From assembly GCA_027625915.1 (NCBI GenBank), contig JANTQA010000048.1, positions 5,394,001-5,458,000 on the forward strand: a DNA stretch of 64,000 nt, written 5' to 3'. Shown one piece after another: positions 34,746 to 46,957 of this stretch; positions within the stretch are counted from its first letter, which is position 1; the number at the start of each line of letters is the position of its first letter. Origin of the DNA: Anaeramoeba flamelloides (taxonomy: Eukaryota; Metamonada; Anaeramoebidae). A program made the translations under genes and the position numbers. A model generated the notes under the pieces. The model saw only the letters and a list, made by a program, of their open reading frames with translations. It was not told where the DNA came from and did no database searches.

Positions 34746-35162
34746 ATAATCCATGTTTCAAAATAAAAGTCGTGTTTTTTTTCTAGAAGAGCTATATATT
34801 AAATGATCAATGGAAACTCACAATAATAAACCATAAGTAAATATGGTATTGATTACTTAAAGTTCTATTATTTAAAAAGAAATTCTAAAAATGAAGGATC
34901 AAATTGCAAAATTTATCTCAAAAAATAGAGTAAATTTTTGAAGAAAATTTTAATAATCAAGACAAAAAATTTGAAAATAAATTGAGACTATTATGGAAAA
35001 TTTTCAATTATTTGCATTAATAATTAAAATTTTACCACAAATAACAGGACCTTTACCTTCAAAATTGATTTTAACTTGTTTATACTATCGGGTAGTGGAT
35101 TAGATGTTGCCTTGGAACAACAAGAAAAAAAGTACAGATTTTATTTTGAAACACAGATTATA
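34746..35162 (+). mobile_element. 417-bp inverted-repeat element, family D, copy 2
   Basis: Left TATAATCCATGTTTCAAAAT and right ATTTTGAAACACAGATTATA form the inverted repeats. The interior is the reverse complement of 32273-32688. It has TA at both edges and lies about 410 bp downstream of the CAP-domain gene. Confidence 0.75.
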
Positions 35163-35689
35163 GTTGTTGGGTATGCATTATTTTGATCACCGAAGACTAA
35201 AAAATAATCTTTAATTTTAAGAAAATATTTAAACTTGGTTTATAATTATCGTGAATACCACTTTATAAGTCTTACACTCTTCGATTCAGATTTCGTGACA
35301 AAAAAAAATACCAATTGAAAAAATAAGCATTTTTGAACCACTATTAAAACTTATACCAAGACCAGAATTGATCAGATAAGAAGTAAAATTAACAATTTGA
35401 TACATTCAATTTAAGGTTTTTTTTATTGAAATTTTGATTATCCAGAAATCAAAAGTAAACAATTAAATTCTCTTTTAAATTAAGAATTCTCAAAAAATTT
35501 CAGATTTATTTGTAATAATAAGGATATAAATGTAACAAATTTTTGTTTATTTTTTTTTTGCTGAGAAAATTTGTTTATTTTTGCTTTTGTATTTTTTTCT
35601 TTTTTTCAAAATATCCAATTCCGAAAAACTAACTACCTAATTTAAATTCAAAAAAAAAAAAAATTTTGTACAATAATTCTCAAAATTAA

Positions 35690-36650
35690 ATTAATTTCCA
35701 ATATTAAGTCTCTTGATGATATAAATGGAAAAAGTACACGCCCAAACAAATTCGTAACTTTGAAGGAAATTAAAACCTTTCACGAAGAAGTTACAAAACT
35801 TATTGATTTTGATGTATATAATAATTAATACATTGTCTTTTTGAGTTCAAAAGGGCAACTAAACCTATCAATGTTAATAAAGTATTAGTAGAAACAATAA
35901 GTATTTGAAGAATTACCCCCATACACACACATGTTAAAAAATACCAAGAATAATAACTTATACAAACTAAATCGGGGAATTTGCTAAAATTTAAATTTCT
36001 AAAAAATAAAATATAATTTTTTATTTAGTTTTGAAAAGTTGAAAATTTATTCAAATTATGCTACAAGGGCTATGGTCAACAAAAGACAAATTAAGTATCC
36101 AAAAAATAATTTTTTTATTAAAACAATTAACGAAAAAAAGCCATATATGATCAAATATAGATTTATGATTCAACCTTTTGAATAAAGGAAATTCTTGAAA
36201 ATTTTAATACTAATTCTTTTACCAACTGCAATTGGTCAAAAATACAACAAAATCGAAGAATTTTTTTAAAAAATAACTTGTAAAAAATGATAAATATAAT
36301 CAGTCATTTATTTTAGCACTAAAAAAAAAAAAAAAATTATATTGGCAAAACAATATCCTAGGAACTTTAATACGTATACCATAGGTTATTTATTTTTTAA
36401 TAATATGTGTCCATTTGTAAATTTATGTTTAAAGTGGTTTAAATCCCTTTTAAAGGGTTACTAAACATCAATGTTTTTTAAATACAAAGAAAAAAATTAA
36501 AAAATCTCATTGGGCATTTGCAAAAATATTCTTCTATCAAAAAAGTTATAAAATCATCTAATAAAAATGAGATATATACTTTGAAAAACAACAATTTATT
36601 TAGAATAATAGCACAAAATGTAAGGTTGGTTTTTTAAGTGCCCATACTTT
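35690..36650 (+). pseudogene. Decayed coding-like region, unassigned
   Basis: Plus-strand frames give several protein-like runs: SLDDINGKSTRPNKFVTLKE (35710), NYATRAMVNKRQIKYPKNNF then INEKKPYMIKYRFMIQPFE (36060-36177), and TNSFTNCNWSKIQQNRRIF (36205-36262), in shifting frames with stops. Composition differs from surrounding AT-driven frames. The family is not recognised; a dead transposon or host gene are both possible. Confidence 0.3.
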
Positions 36651-39056
36651 CGTATGTTTTTCAATTTGAAGATACTATGATTTTTTAAAATATTGAAATT
36701 AAATTGATTATAAGATTTTTTTGATAGTATAATGTATTAAGGGAAATGTAAAATTTATTTATTGTTTATCAAAATCCAAAATAGCACTATTTTTCACCAA
36801 TATACAATTAAACTTGATAAAACAAACTTATATCTCAACTTTTGAGAAACGCGTTATTCTTTTTAAAAGAATTTATTATACCTAATTAAATTTCCAGTCA
36901 CAAGTTCTGATCGTTTTTAGTTTGAATTTTAGATTCTAAAAATATAAAAAAAGAAAAATTTAAAAATCAATTTTATTTTTATGAAATCCTACTTTTCGTA
37001 ATTTCTAAGTTTTTGTATGAATAAATAACATTGAAACTTTATTTTTTGATAAAAATCCACTAAAAAGATAATAAATCTAATCTTGAATTCTGAAAGATTC
37101 GAAAAACTAGATCATTACTTGATTTTAAAACAATTTATTAACATTCTTAAAATTGAAAAGGTTATATTGATATTTTTGGATTTATATTTGTAGATAAATA
37201 ATAGACTTTTATTATTAAAAATCTTTATTTAAGGATATATTTTTTTTTAATTAGAATTATTTATTCGAATTAATTTGATTTGTTTGAAAACATGAGGAAA
37301 ATTGAGAAATAACAATAAAAACATTGAGAATTTTAGCCTTTGGGTTAATATTAATTCACTAAAATAATCAAGATTGGGTGATTAAGATCGGTTTATTAAT
37401 TATTGATTAAAAATAATCAAAATAAAAAGTATTTCTTTAGATTATTAGTTGAACTTTCCAGGTTTTTAAAAAGTGTTTTGGGAAAATTTTTAATTTGATG
37501 GTTTGATTGTTGCTTATCTAATATTTTTTTTATTAAACAACAAGAAAAAAAATGATTCAATTTGCTCTTTGAATAAAAAAAATTCTATTTTTTCAAGTTT
37601 AAAATAATTAGTCTCAATTTTTGAAAACATGTAGATTTTTTGATATAGAATTTTTTGAATACATATTGGTTATAATTTTCAAGTTATATTTTTATACACT
37701 TCCTTCACAGACAATAAGATTTCTTTCTTCTTCATAGAAAATAATTCTTTTTGAGATAAATCATTTCGAAAGATGTTGCTTTCAGGCTTTTTAAAAAAGA
37801 GAAAAAAGTATCAGTCATTTAAAAACAATTATTCATTTCGTATAATAGCTTTACAAATAAGTTATTCTTTCAATAATTAGATTTTTACTTTTTTATTTCG
37901 ACAGTCAGCCAATATTTTTTATGTGAGTTAAAATTTAGTAATGAGTTAAAGTAAAAATCATGGGTTATTTATACCACTTTACACATAAATATAATAGTAA
38001 ATTCAAAAAAAAAATTACATCATCTTAAAAATAGAAAAACAAGAAACAAATCAATGGGATGACAACAACATATAAAGGTGAAATAGGAATCTTTAAATAA
38101 AATTTAAAAAAGAATTATGAAGATATTGAATAATTAAAATGTCATTTTCTGACAGAAAATGAGACAAATTTCATTTTTTGAATTTATTAAAAAAATTAGA
38201 AAATGTCCTTAAATAAAATATTACAAAATTTTAGAAACAAAAGGATTTAATATTATTGAAAGATTTACATTAATCAAATATCTAAACTCTAAAATCAATT
38301 TAAATTGGAATCAAGAATATATATATGTACCTTCCTATCTTCAAATACCCGAGTCTGAAAAAAAATAGCACAAGTTAAATTTTTGTTATGAGTTATAGAT
38401 TGCCAACACGGGTTATTTACACCACTGTAGCCTTTTTTTTAGTTCAATAGTCCCTTAAACAATTTATTTCGATCTGTTCTTTCTAATTCTCAAATTCAAC
38501 TTTTTAAAAATCTATACTGGCGTTTGAATTTTAAATGGGAAAAATTTTCACTTCATTTTCATATTTTTCTTTTTCAAATGAATTCACAAATGACAACCTA
38601 CTTCTTGGAAAACTCTATTTAAAAAAAAAAAATCTGGAAAAGGAAGTGAATATTTCTTCCCATTTATTCTGCAAATACCAGTATCACTAGTAAAATTTGT
38701 TTTCCAAAAAAATCCACTTCTAGTCTTGGAACAGCTGTAAATAAAGCACCCAACTGAAAAATTAAAAGTAATTAAAAAATATTAATGGGTTCATCATTTT
38801 ATTTGTTGAGGCCAAATCTTGAAAATTTTTAAGAATGTTCTTAAAAAATAATAGAAAAAGTATTATACTGAACATTTTAAGAGTAATCTCAAGAAGTTAA
38901 AATAAGGAATATTGAACAATTAGATAAAAAGGAAAATAAATAATGAGATAAAAGAGAAAAAAAAATGAATCGAAAGATAACGAACAAATTCTAAAGAATT
39001 TCAAAAGAAAAACAATTAGTTATTTGATCAAATAAGTTCAAAAAACTGTTGTTTAA
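36651..39056. other. Spacer with a diverged direct repeat
   Basis: Apart from the frame at 38159 there is only one structured item: a ~60-base segment at 37925-37983 (ending GGGTTATTTATACCACTTTA) recurs in the same orientation at 38367-38430 (GGGTTATTTACACCACTGTA). The rest is AT-rich DNA. Confidence 0.4.
38159..38368 (+). pseudogene. Interrupted short ORF between direct repeats, unassigned
   Basis: One frame from ATG at 38159 reads MRQISFFEFIKKIRKCP, then a TAA at 38210, then continues for 52 codons to TAG with KILETKGFNIIERFTLIKYL and INLNWNQEYIYVPSYLQIPE. The codon content looks protein-like. Diverged direct repeats flank it. No homologue recognised. Confidence 0.3.
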
Positions 39057-40303
39057 TTATTTTTCTTCTTTCTTTGGCTTTTTAGCTAATTCTTCCATTA
39101 ATTTTTCAATACCCTCCTTGTGTTTCTTAAAGATATGGTAGCAATGCAACGGATCCTCGGGGAACGTTTTGTTTTGTACATCTTTTTTATATTCTGTAAT
39201 TGCGTTTACGATGGTGTCTGCAATTGAAGCGTATTTTTTAACAAATTTTGGGGTAAATAATTGGAATTCTCCAATGACATCTGAAATGATTAACAATTGG
39301 CCGTCACACATGCCACCACCGATTCCATAAACAGGGATGTCAAGTTGTTCTGCCAAGTATAAGGAAATTTCAGGTGGAACAGCTTCAAGAAGTAAGAATT
39401 TGGCGCCAGCTTCTTGTACAGCATATGCGTCTTCAATAATGGCTCTTGCGCTGTTAACTGTTCTTCCTTGGGCTTTGTAACCTCCAAAGGAATTGGATGA
39501 TTGTGGGGTCATTCCTAAATGTGCGTAAACAACAATTCCTGCGTCTGTAATTGCTCTGATTTGGCTACAAACACATTTTCCTCCTTCTAATTTAATGGAA
39601 TCACAACCAGCTTTAATAAATCTTCCGGCGTTTTCAACTGCAGATTCATTAGATTTTTGATATGACATGAATGGCTTTTTTGTTGAAATTTTTTTGATTT
39701 GGTTTTTTAAGGGTAAATTTAGATAAAAAAATTAAAAAGTTAATTTTACCATAAAATAATTCAAAAAATTAAAAAAAAAAAAAAAAAATTAATTTATTAC
39801 CATATCACCAATAATCCATGTATTTGGTGCACCTCTTCTTACTGCTTTTGACATAACAATCATTTCTTCCATTGTAACTGGAATTGTTGAGTCGTATCCT
39901 AATAAACACATTCTATTTCGAAAATAATAAAAAAGAAGTTATTTTAAGTTGGGTTAAATTGATCAAAAACAAAAAGTGGAAAAAAAAAAAAATTAAATAA
40001 TGTGTTTCTTCGTACCCACCACTGTCACCAATAAGGATCATATCAACACCAGCTTGTTCGCAAAATCTATTGTTTTTTGAGGGAAACACATAAAAGGATA
40101 ATACAAAAAATAGAAATAACAAAACAAAAGGGGGTTGGTTAATTTAAAAAGGGAAAAAGAAAGTCAGTTTTTTTAGAAAAAAAAAATTATTATATTTACC
40201 TTGCTTGAGGTGCAGAGTAGCCTGTGATCCAAACGACCTTTTCATCTCGTTTTTTCATGTTATAAAAGTCGAGTAAAGTTTTTTTTTTTCTTTGTTCTGT
40301 CAT
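39057..40303 (-). CDS. panB: 3-methyl-2-oxobutanoate hydroxymethyltransferase
   Basis: Four exons on the minus strand: 40303-40200, 40066-40016, 39912-39801 and 39674-39057, joined in frame over introns of 133, 103 and 126 bp to give 294 residues. PanB adds a hydroxymethyl group from methylene-tetrahydrofolate to 2-oxoisovalerate, the first committed step to pantothenate and CoA. The magnesium ligands are visible: GDSGGM (D49), IIGDMPF (D88) and IKLEGG (E119), with the catalytic-site Glu in LLLEAVP (E186). [12 protein letters not shown] and [17 protein letters not shown] are family landmarks. Relative to bacterial PanB (about 264 residues) there is a Lys/Glu-rich C-terminal tail, and no obvious organelle signal at the N-terminus. 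The start at 40303 is the only Met in the first exon's frame close to the conserved core. Confidence 0.93.
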
Positions 40304-43300
40304 TGTAATTTAGATGGGATATTAAAAAAAAAATGGAAAAAATTTACAAAAATCAACTATTCTGAATTGAAAATTGAGAATTTGTATAATTTGGCATGTT
40401 TAGTGGGTATTCTTTTTTTACAAAATATTTTTAAAAGTCTCTTGCCAATAAAAGGAGAAAAAAAAAGAAAAAAAGTCTATTATTATCAGCTTTTTGTTTT
40501 TCTTGCTTGTAAAATCCTGTAAAGAATTATTTTTCAACGAATTTCTTTTTATTTTTCCGACACAATTTTATGAAAGATTTTGAAGAAGCTGATTCCTCAA
40601 ATAGTTATGTAAAAATATACAGATATAATTTTGGGGTTTTATTTCTCGTTTTTTGAATAAATTTGTTCCAAAAATAATAAAGAAAATGATTTGATCCAAA
40701 AAGTTTTTGTAATCAGCTACCGAACATTTCTATTCAAAATAAGAGTTGATTGTGAGTAACAGTTTATTAAAAAAAAATCAAAAGAAAAATTATTTTATAG
40801 TTTTTCAATTGTCGAAATTTAAATCAAAAAACGAATTAATTGCTGGTTTGTAACTTTATTTGTTACAAGTATAAAAATGAATTCTGTTTTTTTTATTATC
40901 TAAGGGAGGATAATACAGCTTTATATTTATCAAGTATTTGATCACTTAGTTCTGAAAAACTTGTTTAGAAAATATCAAAAGTTGTGGATATCAAGCACAA
41001 TTTAAAAATATAATATTTTGAATAATTTTTTTGGAAAATCGAAATTTCCATCCAGTATTTATTTTCAAAATTGCCTTTGTGGCTTGCAATTATTTTAATT
41101 TTTATTTGAATTTTACCTCTTTCCAATCCCAAAAGTTTTAAAATTTGTTTAATTATTATTTTTTTTTTAAGAAGAATTAGCAAGTCTGAGTTAGATTCAT
41201 TTGAGTTGAAACCACATACAGTTTGAATTTTCACACTTGTTTAACCTTAGGTGCGTCAATAGAGTACTTTTAAATTTTGTTCCTATTTTTCATATACTAA
41301 TATTTTTAATAAGACTTGAAAGTGAAATGACCAAAATTGAAAGATTCTCATTATTAACAAATATTACGTACACTTATTTGATATCTTAAAAAGTACTTTA
41401 AAGTAGAAAGGAGGTAATAGAATACCGATCGAATTTATCAATCATTTTTTTTATTATTATTTTTTTTATTGTTTTTTCAAAGTATCAGGCATATAATAGT
41501 TTTTCCAACTATACAACACCTTTTGATTCCTCAACACAAACTAACCCACCTTTGTTAATTATCAAAAGGTCACATTTCTTAAAAGATCGAAACAACTCCA
41601 CTTAAAAAATTTATCTTAAGTTTCTTTTCCAATGAAAAATTCAAACTGTTATTTCAAGTTCTTAAATTATTTTTTATTTAATTTTTGAAAACACACCCAA
41701 GATCCTAACAAAATACAGTAGAACTGCTATTTTGGGTGATTTATTAATACCCCCCCCCCACACACACACACACACACATTAAGCTCTAAGAGAAAATATA
41801 TTACAATGATAATTTCACTGTGACAGTAATAATTCACAATACATTTTGGAAATGAAAATTAAAATTTTCCTTTTTGAAATGAAAAATAATAGTAGATTAA
41901 AGTTTTTGTTTTTTTTTTTTTATAGAACAGTTATAAAAATAACACTGAAAAAGATAAACATAAATATATAGCCCCAGAATAAATTACAAATTATTCAAAA
42001 ATTTGATCTAGTTATTTTTATTTACCAGTTAGTTATTAATAACCCACCTTTTCACCTGACATTAAAAAAACCACATAATCTTATAACTATTAAATGTTAA
42101 AAATATTGATGAAATCTGCATAGCCACAAATTATCGTCTTGGTTTATATCATATTTAAATCGAACAGGCAAATCAAAATTAAACAAATTCTTAAAATTTA
42201 AATACCTAATCCTACAAGGAAGAGATAAAATTATTTTCAAAATTTCATTTTCAATTTGATTATGTCAAGATCTTTAATTTTTTCAATGTAAAATTCATAA
42301 ATTATTTAGTTAATTGAAATAAAAATATACATTCATTAATGGAAAAATGATATAAATGTATAAAAAAGTTCCTAGAATTTGTTTTTAAATGCCTTAACAA
42401 TGAAAAAGAGAATTTTAACCATATATTTATAAATATTAACCTGTTTTTACTGATTAACTTTTTATTTTGTGATCATGTAAAATTTCAAATTATGGAAAAT
42501 AGAACATCAATAAACTTGGTGTTAAACAGGAATACACATACACACATACCCACACACACATACATTTATGTATACATACACACACATATATGTCTAAGAC
42601 ATTTTCACAGAGATTGTAATTGGAAACCATTTTAAAATCATTTTATACAGTGGCTTCCATTTTTTATTATATAAACCTACGTTGAAATTTAAGAAACAAA
42701 AAAATCATAAATTAAAGTACTTTTTTTTAATACAAATTATTTTAGTGGAATTCAAAAATGTACATTAGTTAGAGGTTATTTTGTCACTTAAATTTTTTTT
42801 AGAGTTTGTGTCTTAAAAGTGGAACTGGCTTCACACACTAGATCTTACTTCGAATTTTCAGGTTCTATTAAAGTTCCAAATTAAAAAGTCTTTGATACTT
42901 TTTTTCCCCTATTTTAAATTGATTTTTTAACTGTTTTTTGAACCTCTATTAAAAGCAATATGAATCCGAAGATCGATCGATCCAACAAAGAACTAAAAGA
43001 ACCTTTCTCCTACACCTTACATAAGAAAATCATTTATCCATTTCAGAAGATTGTAATCCTTAAGTAACCAATACCAAATTTACTTATTATCTATTTGAGG
43101 ATTCTTTGATCTTTTATAATAAACCTTTATGAAAAAAAAAAAAAAACATCTTTGTTTTGATATTAAGATTTTACTCAGTCTTAATTACTGTTATTTGACA
43201 ATAACTATTTGAATTTTTTTTTTTTTAATTAATACTTATTTTCTTTTGTAACCTTCTCTAATTCCTCTCACATTCTTTACTTCACTTAAAAAGAAAGCAC

Positions 43301-43467
43301 AAACGAGAAAAAAAATAAGATTAAATTTCATTCAAAGTGCAAGGAAGGCAAAAGTAAAACAATAACGAAAGCAAAAAAGAGAGAATCAAAATAACTTCCA
43401 CAACGAATAGAGAAGATTCTGATTCTAGTTTTCTCATTTTTTCACATTTACTTTCTTTTACCAAAAA
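40304..43467. other. Intergenic between panB and transaldolase
   Basis: Contains simple repeats (C9 followed by (CA)n at 41752-41778; ACACATA-type tract at 42536-42593) and one family E element. Nothing else recognised. The last 60 bases before the transaldolase start are C/T-rich. Confidence 0.4.
42646..42840. mobile_element. ~195-bp inverted-repeat element, family E, copy 1
   Basis: Left TACAGTGGCTTCCATTTTTT and right GAGTTTGTGTCTTAAAAGTG followed by GAACTGGCTTC are diverged inverted ends of the family seen at 46758 and 56756. The inner arm TTGAAATTTAAG/CTTAAATTT is also shared. It carries no gene. Confidence 0.6.
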
Positions 43468-44448
43468 ATGACTACAGGACTTGAAAAATTAAAGGAATTC
43501 ACAACTGTTGTTGCAGACACTGGAGATTTTGAATCTATTGCCGAATTTTCACCACAAGATTGTACAACCAACCCAACACTAATCCTCCGAGCATTCAAAT
43601 TAACCAAATACTCCCAATTAGTCAAGGACTGTGTTAACAAAGTGAAAGAGGGATACAAAGGCGACAAAGAATCTCTTGTTACCGAATGCCTTGATAATAT
43701 TTTTGTAACATTTGGGAAGGCCATTTTAGAATTGCTACCAAAGAACGGCCGTGTCTCAACGGAACTGGATCCAAGGCTATCCTTTGACACAGAAGGATCA
43801 ATTCTAAGAGCCAGAAAACTGATTGCCCTCTACGAAAAGGCAGGTGTGCCACGCGATCGAGTTTTAATTAAGATTGCAAGCACGTGGGAAGGCATCCAAG
43901 CAGCCAAGATCTTGGAAACCGAAGGTATCCATTGTAACTTAACCTTACTGTTCTCATTTGGGCAGGCTGTTGCATGTGCAGACGCCAAGGTTACCTTAAT
44001 TAGCCCATTTGTGGGCCGTATCCGTGACTGGCACCTCAAGTTTAACAACCCTGACAAGATCGAGGATTTCGAGCCCAGCCAAGACCCAGGCGTAATTTCT
44101 GTCGCTTCCATTTACAATTACTACAAAAAATTTGGCATCAAAACCGAAATCATGGGCGCAAGTTTCAGAAACATCGGTGAAATAACCGAGTTGGTTGGAT
44201 GTGATCTTTTAACCATCGCGCCTCGGCTACTAAAAGAACTTAAGCAAATGAAACCTGAATTGATCGTCAAAAAATTGGATCAAGAGAAAGCAAAGGAAAT
44301 GGACATTGAAGAGTGTGAATTTGATGAGAAAAAATTTAGATGGGAGCTATGCTGTAACCAAATGGCTTCCGAAAAATTATTCGAAGGTATCCGTCATTTT
44401 AAAATTGACTACCTTGTTTTACAAGGCCTAATTGCAGAGCTTTTGTAA
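43468..44448 (+). CDS. Transaldolase (class 1, TalB type)
   Basis: Intact intronless gene for 326 residues, close to the usual 315-340. It transfers a dihydroxyacetone unit from sedoheptulose 7-phosphate to glyceraldehyde 3-phosphate in the non-oxidative pentose phosphate pathway. Asp17 (VVADTGD), the TTNPTLIL motif (33-40), Glu99 (STELDPRL), the Schiff-base lysine K135 (VLIKIASTWEG), and NLTLLFSFGQAVACADA with ISPFVGRIRDW are all present. G+C and C-ending codons are higher than in neighbouring genes, consistent with high expression. A C/T-rich leader precedes the start at ACCAAAAAATG. Confidence 0.96.
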   Translation: MTTGLEKLKEFTTVVADTGDFESIAEFSPQDCTTNPTLILRAFKLTKYSQLVKDCVNKVKEGYKGDKESLVTECLDNIFVTFGKAILELLPKNGRVSTELDPRLSFDTEGSILRARKLIALYEKAGVPRDRVLIKIASTWEGIQAAKILETEGIHCNLTLLFSFGQAVACADAKVTLISPFVGRIRDWHLKFNNPDKIEDFEPSQDPGVISVASIYNYYKKFGIKTEIMGASFRNIGEITELVGCDLLTIAPRLLKELKQMKPELIVKKLDQEKAKEMDIEECEFDEKKFRWELCCNQMASEKLFEGIRHFKIDYLVLQGLIAELL

Positions 44449-44936
44449 AACACTTAGACTGTTGCTACTGCTTGCTTATCAACAAACGATCTTTGGTTCT
44501 TTTGCGGAGAACATTTTCAGAAATTTACATTTTTTCGATGATTTTCGTTAATTAGCAAATTTTAAATTTGTTTTTTTTTGGTTATTTTATTTTCATATTT
44601 CTTCTCTTATATTTTTTTGTTTACGATTATGTCTCTTTGGGAACACCATAATTGAACTCTTTTTTTTTTTTTGATTTCACCATTAAAAGATTTTTTTATT
44701 TTTCAATTTTTTTTTTGAAAGTGTAAAAGATCATTGTCTTATTTTTCAAAGTGTTTTTTTATAAATTTTTATGTTTTCGCCACAGCTACACTATAAATTG
44801 TATTTATAGTTATAAATATTAACAGGTTTATTGATTTTTTTTTTGAGACAAGTATTATGGACAAATAATATATCATTTGATTGAACTTGTAGCTATTTTC
44901 AAAAAGTAATAGGAGTTTTTTTTTAGATGTCCAGAA

Positions 44937-45087
44937 TTAAAACTTTGTTAAAGTTTTTTGTTTTAGGGGAGTGAGGACTTTTTTTAATAAAAGTGTTTTT
45001 TTTTCGAGTCTAACCACCCTCCAGTGTTTAAAATAAGTGTCTCACCCTTTTAAATTGAAAACTTGTAAAAAGTTTTTATTCTGAAAA
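44937..45087. mobile_element. ~150-bp foldback element, family F, copy 1
   Basis: CAGAATTAAAACTTTGTTAA and, 110 bases on, the inverse CTTGTAAAAAGTTTTTATTCTG form the arms, around a centre with CTAACCACCCTCC. It is related to 52410-52585. Confidence 0.5.
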
Positions 45088-46757
45088 ATATTTCACTTAA
45101 TTAAAAAACTATAGAATAAAATAATTGTACTATTTTTAGAGTAAACTATTTTCAACAATTTTCAATTTTTTAGAATTGTTATACGATTTTTTTATTTATT
45201 TAGTTTATTGAGATTCTATAAAATAAATTACGTGACCAGGGTTTCCTTTCTTCCACTTAAATCATAATATAGAATACATATAATAATAATAATAATAATA
45301 ATAAATTTATACTCAAATTTATAAAATCTAAGAAAACAAAAAAATCTGAAAATGATAAAAAGGGGTTCTTGGATTTTGGCATCTCCATGCAAATGTGTAT
45401 CACCAATCATTATTTTTTTTTTTTTAATTTATTTCAAGCAACTTAATTGATTTAAATTTGCTGATTGTTTTTTTTTTCTTCTTATGATGGACCAATATTG
45501 TATTTAAAGAAAGATCCGAACTTGGTTTTCTTTTATTATTCTTTTCCCTATTAATTTTTTTTCATAACATTTTTTTTTTAAACGAAATAATTTGATTTTA
45601 TAGTTTTGGTTCTTTTCTACCAACAATTCAAGTTAATTAATATTTTTTTCTTATCAATAAACCAAAAAGTAAAGCAACTTATATGAAAAAAAAAAAAAAT
45701 AAAGAAAAAAATAAAGAAAATACACTTTGAAACAATATAACTACAAATTTCTAAAATTTAAAGAACTAAAAAAAATTCTTATAAATTCCTGGATAACCAA
45801 AAATAAATTACCTAAACAAAAGTAGACAGTTTAATGAATAATTTGGAAAACTTTGGTAGAATAGAATCAAATAGTTCAGATAAACTTTTGAAAGAAAATC
45901 TTATCATCAAATTTCTTTTTTTTACCTGAGTGTTATCATTGAATAAGAATAATTTTGACAGTATTTTTTTTTAGAAATAAAATGATTTTTTTACTTAAAA
46001 ATTGGGTTTTATTCTAATATTAAATTTTATTTTATTTAATAAAATATCCTTGAAGATATTTTGGAACTATTTAAAGAAAATTCCAATTTTTTGAATATTA
46101 TTTACACCTTTTTTACAAACATTTGAAGAATAAAATCTTGCACATTAAAAAGAAAACAACTTTTTTTGTTTTTCTAATTGTTATTATACCATATGGAAAA
46201 TAATATCTATTTTTTCCTGTGGTTTAACTCTCATATATAATGAGATATTCGTTTTGAAAACAATTCACAAAATCTTTAAAATTTTGTGGAGTGAATTCAA
46301 AAACCATAAAATTCTAAAATGGTTGAAACATATTATTTTTGGTGATTGCTTATTTATTAAGACCATTTATCATATTTTTCAGTTTGGTTATTATTTAATG
46401 TTTTCAAATTTGGCTAATGTTACTTTTATTTAATAAAAATTGTCTCATTTAGATGAAAATGTTCAGTTTCCAATTTATATCTTCATGTGGTGTTTATATT
46501 TTGTTATTTATCTCTTTAAAAGGTACTCACTGGATTTTTTTGAATCTCTTCTTTTAACATGCCCAATTAATCAATATACCATATCTTATCAATTTTCAAG
46601 AACTCTGCTGTGTTTTCAATTTTTGTATGCCTTATTTTTTCAGGAATTATTTTTATTCTTTGAGGCTATACACTGTATGTGTTATGCCGTTGTTTCCTAT
46701 TTAGGTATTTGTTGGAATCTTTTTTTTGTGCTTTTTTGATGATTTTAATTTATATAT

Positions 46758-46957
46758 TACTACCAGTTCCACTTTTAAGATACAAACTTTCAACTAAATT
46801 TAAGGCACAAAAAAATCCTAAATTAAAGCAGATTTTTTGGAATTTTTTTTTTTATAATTTATTTTTTTAGAATTTGAATGCTGTGTTTTTATTTGAGATT
46901 ATTTTTGAGCCTTACTTTTTTTAGAAAGTTTGTGCTTTAAAGGGGGACTAGCTTTAT
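46758..46957. mobile_element. ~200-bp inverted-repeat element, family E, copy 2
   Basis: Left CCAGTTCCACTTTTAAGATA followed by CAAACTTTCAACTAAATTTAAGG, and right GAAAGTTTGTGCTTTAAAGG followed by GGGACTAG, are the inverted arms. The centre is AT-rich. Confidence 0.65.

Noticed and set aside
43458-44111. Minus-strand ORFs over transaldolase
   Set aside because: They are antisense shadows of a well-conserved gene with no recognisable product.
46440-46870. Hydrophobic overlapping ORFs
   Set aside because: Phe/Leu/Tyr-rich composition is expected from T-rich DNA, and the 3' part overlaps a family E element.
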